From: UBA6120 sp035361955
GTDB lineage: Bacteria > Bacillota_I > Bacilli_A > RFN20 > CAG-826
NCBI GenBank assembly: GCA_035361955.1
Contig: DAOSDC010000013.1
Location: forward strand, 1-36,833
Direction: 5' to 3'
Length of the DNA: 36,833 nt
Shown piece by piece: positions 6,427-13,047 of this stretch. The notes below the pieces were generated by a model. It was given only the letters and a program-made list of their open reading frames with translations, ran no database searches and was not told the DNA's origin. Made by a program: the position numbers and the translations under genes. Position 1 is the first letter of the stretch. Every line of letters begins with the position of its first letter.

Positions 6427-6718
6427 ATGAGAAACATGCGCACTCGTTCTAAGTGATCAACGACAGCAACAATACGCATTTAGTGGCGTTCAAACTCGCT
6501 AAAAATTCTTATTCGATCTGCGTCAATTCTCCTTTTTTCAGCGTTGGCGCGTATTAGTTGTACAGTGCGGGAGTTTCGCCGATGCGACGAGTACGACTGA
6601 TGGTTTATATCAAGGCGGAGTTTATACTCTGGGAACTCAAGTTGCCAGCCGGACTTTTTCAACCTCCAATGTTCATTACTCAACCGGCGTTGGCGGAGGT
6701 GGTGGCGAACCTCGTTAA
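6427..6718 (+). pseudogene. Decayed small gene behind a strong SD
   Basis: GAAAGGAGG (6415-6422) and ATG at 6427 open a frame of only nine codons, MRNMRTRSK, ending at TGA 6454-6456. Downstream a frame without start runs from 6503 to a stop at 6716-6718 and encodes a low-complexity Ser/Thr/Gly-rich tail, including DATSTTDGLYQGGVYTLG and ending GVGGGGGEPR. Part of a third frame (6456-6552) is also open. The simplest reading is a roughly 95-codon gene broken by frameshifts, perhaps encoding a secreted or surface protein. The alternative is a genuine nine-residue peptide gene. I do not recognise the family. Confidence 0.4.
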
Positions 6719-6725
6719 TTGATCT

Positions 6726-6769
6726 GCCTTTGATTGAAGGAACGCTTTCGCAATCACAAAGGCGTTTTT
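6726..6769 (+). terminator. Terminator between decayed gene and MMPL gene
   Basis: GCCTTTG (6726-6732 region) pairs with CAAAGGC (6757-6763), and ATTG with CAAT inside, with a 2-base bulge, followed by GTTTTT. It lies at the convergent junction with the minus-strand transporter and may also act on that transcript. Confidence 0.65.
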
Positions 6770-6771
6770 AT

Positions 6772-9468
6772 TTACGATTCGATTCTATGATTCGGATTGA
6801 TTTGCCGATGCTTTCCGAACCGGGCCAACACGCCTTTGTCGAACAGAGCAATCAAAGGTGGCAAAAGAAAGATCGTCAGCACGATGGCAATCGCCATCCC
6901 TTGGGCCAGCGTCAATAAGACCGAAGAGATGACTGGATCGGTCGAGATGAAACTGACTGCGAGAGTGACCATAATCAAAACCAGAGATGAAGTCATGATC
7001 GTTGACATTGATCCTTGATAAGCTTTAAGAAGCGACTGGCGTATATTATCGGTTTGACGGGCGTTTCGATAGTAACTAGTAAACAAGATAGCATAATCAA
7101 TTGCCGCTCCCATAAGAATGGCCTGCACGATAATGATTGCTAAAAAATAGAGTCCGCTGCCGGTTATTAACGAAATCGACATCGTTAGATAGATCGAAGT
7201 TTGAATGAATAACACCAATAACAACGGGATGAACAAAGATCTAAAAGCCAAGGCGACGACGATAAATATTACTAGAGCCGTTAAAATGGTGATTTTGTTC
7301 AAATCGGTCCGGAAGGTACTATTCATTTCCCGGGCCATGGCCAAGGTTCCGACCAGAGAATAATCAATGTCATGAAAATCGAGCAGACCAGCCACTTCAT
7401 CAAGGTAAGCCAATGAGTCTTGATCGGCATGGGCAAAGGAAGTCGTCAAGACCATGCGACTATGATCAGAACCGATTAACGAAGCTTTGGCCGATTGAAC
7501 GAGATGGTAGCTTTCCTGTAATTGTCCGATTGAACTTGAGTCCAAGAGAGAGCCATAGGTTTCATTCACAATAAAATCGGTCACTAAATAAGTGAGAAAT
7601 TGGTCGATGGAAAGCGTCCAGCCGTCTTGATAACCTGCATTGCCAAAGTAAAGCAGATAAACCATGTCGAGGTAATTCGCCTCAAGATTGGTTGTCAGTG
7701 ATGATAAGAATAACGCCATTTCTTCGCTGGAATAATTTACTTCATTTTGGGCCGAATCCATGAGGCCATAAAGCATTTGAAGTTGGTAAATTGATGCCTC
7801 GTCAAACATGGAAGCATACATGGGATCTTGGCTCAAAACCAGCGTGTAGGCGACGAAATCATATAATGACATCAAAGAATCGACTGGGAGCCCATGCTCA
7901 AGGTTGGCCATCGCCATGATATTGGAAACCGTAGCGACATCCATGCCAGTGAATGCAGCGATGGTTGAGGCATCATAAGGCGTGGAAATCGTCACCATGT
8001 CAGTATAGGTAATCATCATCGATAATAGGTCGATAATTTCGGGGGTAAAATTGGATGAGAAATATGGATTATCGGCCATGTCATTGACGATAAAATTGGC
8101 TAATTGATGCAAGGTCAGATTAGAGATTTCACCATCATGATAATCGTATAGCAATCCCTTAATCACCATTTCATCCATCGCCACCGCCAGCGTCAGTTCC
8201 TGTACATCCATTTGATGACCGATGCTCGTGGCGTAAGCGTCGAGAGATATCGTGTCTTCAAGAGCGAGCACTTCCTCGGCAAAAGAAGCCATCGCTCCTT
8301 CATCATCGTTATCATAGACGATGACGACTTGACTTTCACTCGGGAAAGTCGCCTCAATCAGCTTGTAATCTTTGGTGGCCGGAATCATGACGTAACTAAT
8401 CGGCGTTTGATAGCTTAAATAGGTGGCTCCCGCCATTAAAACGATGAAAAGCCCGATGACGACATGGCGGGCTTTATAACCCAAGTCAGCGACTTTGCCC
8501 ATTTTATAAGTTAAGGTTTTCTTCTTTGATTTATCGATTAACTTTTCAAAAAGCAGAATTAATGTCGGCAAGACCGTAAATGAGGTAATTAAACTAAACA
8601 AGATCCCTTTGGCCAAAACGAGGCCGATATCAAGCCCGAAGGTAAAACTCATGAACACGAGACAGAGGAGACTCATAATCGTGGTGAATGAGGAAGAAAA
8701 AATCGATTGTGCCCCTTTGCTTAAGGCCAGCTTCATCGCCGTCAGTGAATCGTTGTTGACTTTTTCCTGGCGGTAGCGATCCATTAACATGATGAAATAA
8801 TCCATCGATAGGACTAATTGAAGCACCGCGGCAATGCTGAAAGTAATATTGGAAACGGAGGAAAAAATGATGTTGGTTCCCATGTTTAAAACCACAGCCA
8901 AGCCAATCGTGAACATAAACACAAATGGCTCCACCCAGGAGTGGCTTAATAGCAGCAAGCCAATGAACAATATAATGACTCCGATTAGAGCCATGATCAC
9001 AATGTAGTTGCTCTGGGCTTCCACTACGTCGCCGGCATAATGGGTTTCATAGTCTTTTAAGACGATTTCGATTTGCTCATAGACTTCTTTGGCCAGTGGC
9101 GAATAAGCATCAGACGGAACGGTGACGTAGTAAAGGGTGTAATCGCCGGAGTTGTAAATGTCATTATCGAGTTCATATGTCACCGTCGTTCCATAACCAA
9201 GGTCGTTCAACAAGTCATAAACATCAGTTTTTTGGTCGTATTCTAGCCCCGTCACCATAATTTTGATGGTGCTTTTATCATCGTCGGCAAATTCATCTTC
9301 CATGATCGTCAAGCCGACATTCATGGCGGAATTATTCGGAAGATAAGCGGTCAAATCGTAATTAATATTGACTTTCGTAATTAGGTAACCACTAATGGCT
9401 GTCAGCATTAAGATAATGCCTAAAAACCAGTAGCGATACTTAACGAGTAGGTGAGCAAGTTTTTTCAT
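6772..9468 (-). CDS. MMPL/RND-superfamily transporter
   Basis: An 898-residue membrane protein with the two-fold MMPL/SSD architecture. Each half has one membrane helix, a large extracytoplasmic loop, then five helices: TM1 near 11-31 and TM2-6 near 155-350 in the first half, TM7 near 330-350, a long second loop up to about 690, and TM8-12 near 690-880. The VLSMDYFIMLMDRYR and AAIDYAILFTSYYRNAR segments are the conserved TM4/TM10 motifs with the proton-relay Asp. The chosen start is the ATG at 9468, 13 codons inside the longest frame, because it is preceded by GGAGA at 9 bp. Members export lipids or hydrophobic compounds; the substrate here is unknown. The divergent TetR gene is the probable regulator. 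The second loop is unusually large and acidic. Confidence 0.9.
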   Translation of the reverse strand: MKKLAHLLVKYRYWFLGIILMLTAISGYLITKVNINYDLTAYLPNNSAMNVGLTIMEDEFADDDKSTIKIMVTGLEYDQKTDVYDLLNDLGYGTTVTYELDNDIYNSGDYTLYYVTVPSDAYSPLAKEVYEQIEIVLKDYETHYAGDVVEAQSNYIVIMALIGVIILFIGLLLLSHSWVEPFVFMFTIGLAVVLNMGTNIIFSSVSNITFSIAAVLQLVLSMDYFIMLMDRYRQEKVNNDSLTAMKLALSKGAQSIFSSSFTTIMSLLCLVFMSFTFGLDIGLVLAKGILFSLITSFTVLPTLILLFEKLIDKSKKKTLTYKMGKVADLGYKARHVVIGLFIVLMAGATYLSYQTPISYVMIPATKDYKLIEATFPSESQVVIVYDNDDEGAMASFAEEVLALEDTISLDAYATSIGHQMDVQELTLAVAMDEMVIKGLLYDYHDGEISNLTLHQLANFIVNDMADNPYFSSNFTPEIIDLLSMMITYTDMVTISTPYDASTIAAFTGMDVATVSNIMAMANLEHGLPVDSLMSLYDFVAYTLVLSQDPMYASMFDEASIYQLQMLYGLMDSAQNEVNYSSEEMALFLSSLTTNLEANYLDMVYLLYFGNAGYQDGWTLSIDQFLTYLVTDFIVNETYGSLLDSSSIGQLQESYHLVQSAKASLIGSDHSRMVLTTSFAHADQDSLAYLDEVAGLLDFHDIDYSLVGTLAMAREMNSTFRTDLNKITILTALVIFIVVALAFRSLFIPLLLVLFIQTSIYLTMSISLITGSGLYFLAIIIVQAILMGAAIDYAILFTSYYRNARQTDNIRQSLLKAYQGSMSTIMTSSLVLIMVTLAVSFISTDPVISSVLLTLAQGMAIAIVLTIFLLPPLIALFDKGVLARFGKHRQINPNHRIES

Positions 9469-9647
9469 AATGACATTCTCCAATGTAAGTATCGATTTGC
9501 AATACATAAAGAATTATAATAGACATATGTTGGAGAACAATCCGTTGGTGGCGGATGATTTATCTGGGTTTGGCTCGATGCGCAACATTGACTAAGCCGA
9601 TGTTGAATTCATGAACAAACGCAACAAAGAATGTCGGAGGTAGACAG
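9469..9647. promoter_or_regulatory. Divergent MMPL/tetR control region with candidate operators
   Basis: The palindromic ATTATAAT at 9513-9520 offers a -10 in either direction. For the minus strand, TTGTTC lies 16 bp upstream of TATAAT. ACATATGT (9523-9530), continuing into GTTGG, lies between them. A second inverted repeat, CAACAT (9583-9588) and ATGTTG (9600-9605), precedes tetR. The shared ATGTTG half-site makes both candidates for TetR-family binding. This is inference from symmetry and position. Confidence 0.45.
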
Positions 9648-10202
9648 ATGGCAAAAGAAGATCAACGGACGATGTTGACGAAGCGACTATTGAAAGACAG
9701 TTTGATAAAACTATTAAAAGAAAAGAACATTTACAAAATCACCGTCAGGGAACTTTGCGAAATTGCTGACATCAATCGATCGACTTTTTACCGTTATTAT
9801 GAGAATCAATTTTCACTGCTTGGGGAAATGGAAGAAGAAATTCTCAACCATATCTATACCAATCTTGATTCAATGAAAGGGACGGGGCGTCAAGATAATC
9901 TCGATGTTTTGGTCGTCATCATGTCGATGCTAGAAGAAAATGTCGAATTTTCGCGTCTTCTAGTTAACAATAGCGTCGATCCGGAATTTCCCAAACGCTT
10001 GCTCAACTCGCCACAATTGAAAGATTATGTCGAAAACCAACTCAAAGGGACGCGCAGTCCGGCTGAAATCGAGTATTTATCGCTATTTTTAACATTTGGT
10101 TGTTTTAGGATGGTGCTGGCTTGGATTAACAAAAAACACCGGGAGCCAGTCAAGGATGTAGCTATGATGATGAATACTTTCATCGGAAGACTTGTAAGAT
10201 AA
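9648..10202 (+). CDS. TetR/AcrR family transcriptional regulator
   Basis: A 184-residue regulator. The N-terminal DNA-binding domain is typical: LTKRLLKDSLIKLLKEKNIYKI (10-31) followed by the helix-turn-helix TVRELCEIADINRSTFYRYYEN (32-53). The C-terminal part, about 70-184, is a helical ligand/dimer domain of the kind often annotated TetR_C, with an aromatic-rich LTFGCFRMVLAWINKKH near the end. The start ATG has CGGAGG seven to eight bases upstream. It is divergent from the MMPL transporter, the usual arrangement for a repressor of an efflux or lipid exporter. The inducing ligand cannot be told from sequence. Confidence 0.9.
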   Translation: MAKEDQRTMLTKRLLKDSLIKLLKEKNIYKITVRELCEIADINRSTFYRYYENQFSLLGEMEEEILNHIYTNLDSMKGTGRQDNLDVLVVIMSMLEENVEFSRLLVNNSVDPEFPKRLLNSPQLKDYVENQLKGTRSPAEIEYLSLFLTFGCFRMVLAWINKKHREPVKDVAMMMNTFIGRLVR

Positions 10203-10242
10203 TCGGTTAGTTTTTATTCTTGTTTGATTAAGCGAGGTCGAT

Positions 10243-10288
10243 ATGTATCAATCAACGCAATCATTAATCAGCGTCAAGAAACGTTAAT
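10243..10288 (+). pseudogene. Mini-ORF ending in a copy of the TfoX gene tail
   Basis: ATG at 10243 opens the 14-codon frame MYQSTQSLISVKKR, with GCGAGG nine bases upstream. Bases 10262-10288 are identical over 27 nt to 5723-5749, and the final residues LISVKKR plus the stop are in the same frame as in the TfoX-domain protein. This looks like the fused ends of a deleted paralogue, or a small duplication. Function as a peptide is not supported. Confidence 0.55.
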
Positions 10289-10370
10289 ACTTGCTATTTA
10301 TCGTCATTGCGAGTATCCTAATTATGGTTTTGATATCAATGTGATATTGAAATAAGTATTTAGCTCGTGC

Positions 10371-10402
10371 AAGAGTGGGTCGTGATCCACTCTTTGTCTT
10401 TT
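10371..10402 (+). terminator. Hairpin with T-rich tail just before rimP
   Basis: AAGAGTGG (10371-10378) pairs perfectly with CCACTCTT (10387-10394) around an 8-base loop, followed by TGTCTTTT. It ends about 13 bases before the rimP start and 2 bases before its SD. It could be a terminator of upstream transcription or an attenuator in the leader of the rimP-nusA operon. A hairpin in this position is seen upstream of rimP in other Bacillota, from memory. Confidence 0.6.
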
Positions 10403-10415
10403 AAGGGGAGCGTTT

Positions 10416-10880
10416 ATGAATCTGATTGACGACATCGAAAAGTTGCTGAAACCACCGCTAGAGCACATTGGGGCCTCGATTTACGAGATTAGCCTCAAGC
10501 TCGAGCAAGGCACCCATGTGCTACATGTTGCCTTAATGCGGGAAGTTGGGCCAATCGACCTCGACTATATCGTCAAGGCGACGGAACTAATCTCGCCGAT
10601 CCTCGACGGTTCCAAACTCATCGATCATCGCTATGTGCTTGATGTCAGTAGCGCCGGCATTGAGAAACCGATACCCATCGAACACCTCGCCGATTATATT
10701 GGAGCCTACATAGCCGTCCACCTTCGGAAACCATTCCGCGGTGAAAATGTGCTTGAAACCTCGTTGACTAGCGTCGATAACGACAAGATTACCATCGAGG
10801 GATTCATCAAAGGTCGAAAATACAAAACAGAAATTTCGATAGCGGACATCGATAAAGTCCGTGAAGCCATAAAATTTTAG
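10416..10880 (+). CDS. rimP: Ribosome maturation factor RimP
   Basis: A 154-residue protein needed for maturation of the 30S subunit. The N-terminal alpha/beta domain carries the family pattern GASIYEISLKLEQGTHVLHVALMREVGPIDLDYI (written here in part; residues about 18-51), followed by the LDGSKLIDHRYVLDVSSAGIEKP stretch (about 69-91; the family has Y.LEVSSPGL.RPL). The C-terminal SH3-like domain covers about 95-154. Start ATG has AAGGGGAG upstream. It is the first gene of the rimP-nusA-ylxR-ylxQ-infB-rbfA operon, a conserved order in Bacillota; nusA follows 9 bp downstream. Function follows from synteny and motif together. Confidence 0.92.
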   Translation: MNLIDDIEKLLKPPLEHIGASIYEISLKLEQGTHVLHVALMREVGPIDLDYIVKATELISPILDGSKLIDHRYVLDVSSAGIEKPIPIEHLADYIGAYIAVHLRKPFRGENVLETSLTSVDNDKITIEGFIKGRKYKTEISIADIDKVREAIKF

Positions 10881-10889
10881 GAGCCACTT

Positions 10890-12491
10890 ATGATTAACGC
10901 CAAAGAATTCGTCCTCGCGCTTGAGGAAATCGAACAACAAAAAGGCATTAGCAAACAATCAATTATCGACGCCCTTAAGGAAGCGATGGAAAAAGCTTAC
11001 CGGAAACAGTTGGGAGCATCCGAAGATGCGCTCGTGCGCGTCGACATCGACGGTGACAAAGGCACGATCGCCATGTACCAACTCAAAAACGTCGTCGAAG
11101 ACGTCGTTGATGATTTTTTAGAAATTAGCGTCGAAGACGTCAAGCGACTTGGTTTGTCGCTACAAGTTGGTGATGTGTATCAAATCGAGGCTTCGATTGA
11201 AGATTTAAGCAAACTGGCGGCTATCAACGTCAAAAACATATTGCGTCAAAAATTGGCAGAAGCCGAAAAGATGGCGCTATATGAAGTTTATAAAGACAAA
11301 ATTGGTGAAATGATTATCGGCGTAGTCGAAAAAGTCGATGAACGTTCGGCCATTGTCAATATCGGTAAAACATCAGTCTTTTTGCCGGGTTCACACCGCA
11401 TTCCTGGTGAAGTATTCAAGGTCGGCGATCGCATTAAGTTGTATGTCATCGACGTTGTATCGACACCCAAAGGCGCGCAAATCGCTGTCAGCCGTACCGA
11501 TGCCGGATTCTTACGACGGCTGTTTGAAGAAGAAATTCATGAAATCTATGAAGGCACGGTTATCATCAAAAATATCGCCCGTGAAGCTGGCGAACGTAGC
11601 AAAGTCGCCGTCTATAGCCTCGATCCCAACGTCGATCCCGCCGGTGCTTGTATCGGTCCTAATGGTACGCGCATTCAAAAAATCGTCGGTCAACTCGGTT
11701 CTTCAAAAGAAAAAGAGAAAATCGATATCATCACCTACAATTCGATCCCCGGCATCTTCGTGATGGAGGCGCTTAAACCGGCGCAAGTCATCGGCGTCAT
11801 CATGGATGAGGCCAAGCATGCTGCCGTGGCTGTTGTCGCCAACAACCAATCGTCACTAGCCATCGGAAAACGGGGCGTTAACGCTCGTTTGGCCGTCAAA
11901 CTTACAGGTTGGGACATCGATATCAAAGAGCAAGACGAAGCGCTGTCAATGGGTTTAAAATACATGACTGCTGATGAACTGCGCCGTGAAGATGAAATCA
12001 AACGCTATGAAGCGGAAATCGCCCGTCGCGAGGCCGAACGGCAAGCGGCCATCGATGCGATTGCCCCGACACCGAAAGATGACATTCCTTCCGTGGTTCC
12101 AGCAACTCCAACCCCTGACGCCGAAGTTCATATCGATGTCGTCGTGAAACCGACTCCTGTCGTCGAGGAGAAAAAACCCGAACCGAAACCGGAGCGTCGC
12201 ACCATCGTGCGTACGACCAAGACACTCGAAGATTTGGAACGTGAACTCGAACGTGAAAAAGCCCGCGAACAAGCGAAAGCCGCTGCACCGAAGAAGAAAC
12301 CTTACAAGAAGTTTGAAAAACGCGATGAACCGGTCATCGAAAAGCCGGCTGCGCCTAGTTTGACGCCAACGACATACATGGACATTTACTCCGAAGAGGA
12401 AATCGAAGAACTTGAAAACGAAGAAATCGAACACGAAGAAGAAGATATCGATTTCGAGGAATTCGAAGACTACTACGATACTGAGGAATAG
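10890..12491 (+). CDS. nusA: Transcription elongation/termination factor NusA with acidic C-terminal extension
   Basis: A 533-residue NusA that binds RNA polymerase and modulates pausing, termination and antitermination. Domains in order: N-terminal RNAP-binding region (1-130), S1 (about 140-200, IIGVVEKVDERSAIVNIG), KH1 with GPNG at 256-259 and KH2 with GKRG at 326-329. The conserved core ends near residue 350, about where Bacillus-type NusA ends. An extra ~180 residues follow: a charged helix (REDEIKRYEAEIARREAE), a Pro/Lys linker, and a strongly acidic tail over the last ~37 residues. Similar long extensions occur in mycoplasmal NusA. The role of the tail is unknown. rimP is 9 bp upstream and ylxR starts 2 bp after the stop. 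Confidence 0.95.
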   Translation: MINAKEFVLALEEIEQQKGISKQSIIDALKEAMEKAYRKQLGASEDALVRVDIDGDKGTIAMYQLKNVVEDVVDDFLEISVEDVKRLGLSLQVGDVYQIEASIEDLSKLAAINVKNILRQKLAEAEKMALYEVYKDKIGEMIIGVVEKVDERSAIVNIGKTSVFLPGSHRIPGEVFKVGDRIKLYVIDVVSTPKGAQIAVSRTDAGFLRRLFEEEIHEIYEGTVIIKNIAREAGERSKVAVYSLDPNVDPAGACIGPNGTRIQKIVGQLGSSKEKEKIDIITYNSIPGIFVMEALKPAQVIGVIMDEAKHAAVAVVANNQSSLAIGKRGVNARLAVKLTGWDIDIKEQDEALSMGLKYMTADELRREDEIKRYEAEIARREAERQAAIDAIAPTPKDDIPSVVPATPTPDAEVHIDVVVKPTPVVEEKKPEPKPERRTIVRTTKTLEDLERELEREKAREQAKAAAPKKKPYKKFEKRDEPVIEKPAAPSLTPTTYMDIYSEEEIEELENEEIEHEEEDIDFEEFEDYYDTEE

Positions 12492-12493
12492 GC

Positions 12494-12745
12494 ATGAAGA
12501 AAATCCCGATGCGCCGCTGCCTAGTCAGTGGTGAAACACTCCCTAAAAAAGAATTGCTTCGCATCGTGAAAACGCCCGATGGTATTTTGAAAGTCGATCC
12601 CAGCGGCAAACTAAACGGTCATGGTGGTTATATTAAAAAAGACATTGGCGTGCTGGAAACAGCTATTAAGAAGAAAACGCTTGAAAAAGCGTTTGCGATG
12701 GACATTGATCCATCATTATACGAGGATATCAAACGATATTTATGA
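12494..12745 (+). CDS. ylxR: YlxR family RNA-binding protein
   Basis: An 83-residue basic protein of the DUF448/YlxR family. MKKIPMRRCLVSGE at the start matches the family's M.KIPMR.C..C.E, with Ser instead of the second Cys. LLRIVKTPDGILKVDPSGKLNGHGGYI follows (family: LLRIV....G.v..D.tGk..GRGAY), with GHGGY in place of GRGAY. Bacterial YlxR proteins bind RNA and have been reported to associate with RNase P in Bacillus. It lies 2 bp after nusA and overlaps ylxQ by 4 bp, so the set is translationally coupled. Confidence 0.9.
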   Translation: MKKIPMRRCLVSGETLPKKELLRIVKTPDGILKVDPSGKLNGHGGYIKKDIGVLETAIKKKTLEKAFAMDIDPSLYEDIKRYL

Positions 12746-13044
12746 AATATGAGCGTATCAACGGTTATCTTGGACTAGCCAGGCGCGCCAACCGCATTGC
12801 TCTTGGCGAAACGGCCCTGTATCAGTGCCGGATGGGAAAAGTCAGCCTCTTGCTGATTGCTCAAGATGCCAGTGACAACACGCGTGACCTGGCGATTCGC
12901 ACCGCCATCACTCACAAAGTCGCTCATAAAATATACTTGACGAAGACCGAACTCGGGAGCCTAATCGGCAAAGGGTCGGTCGCCTTGCTCGGATTGCTCG
13001 ATCGTGGGCTCTCAGCGCAGGTCATACACGAAATGGAGGAATAA
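12742..13044 (+). CDS. ylxQ: Ribosomal L7Ae-family protein YlxQ
   Basis: A 100-residue protein of the L7Ae/L30e/S12e fold, expected to bind kink-turn RNA. INGYLGLARRANRIALGETAL at the N-terminus is the family signature (GLA.RA..l..G), then KVSLLLIAQDASDNT matches VsLVliA.DaS.nt, and GSLIGKGSVALLGLLD near the end matches LG.a.Gk..r.vlgi.D. It begins inside the ylxR stop (ATGA overlap) and ends 3 bp before infB. This is the standard position in the nusA-infB operon. Confidence 0.9.
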   Translation: MKYERINGYLGLARRANRIALGETALYQCRMGKVSLLLIAQDASDNTRDLAIRTAITHKVAHKIYLTKTELGSLIGKGSVALLGLLDRGLSAQVIHEMEE

Positions 13045-13047
13045 ACT

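Larger units (their letters stand above)
5749..6771. other. 1 kb gene-poor stretch with tandem repeats and a decayed gene
   Basis: Contains an extended -10 promoter (5813-5821), two tandem ~216 bp units (5878-6309) each with a terminator hairpin, three phased 11-bp direct repeats (6340-6393), the remains of a small gene (6427-6718) and a terminator (6726-6769). No intact protein gene is supported. Confidence 0.7.

Noticed and set aside
9469..9507. Longer N-terminus for the MMPL transporter
   Set aside because: The internal ATG at 9468 has a well-spaced GGAGA and begins the usual MKKLAHLL-type first helix; the extra 13 residues overlap the SD and promoter region.
11955..12434. 159-codon minus-strand frame opposite the NusA tail
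   Set aside because: Mirror of the Glu/Lys-rich extension, Phe/Arg-biased, with no SD.
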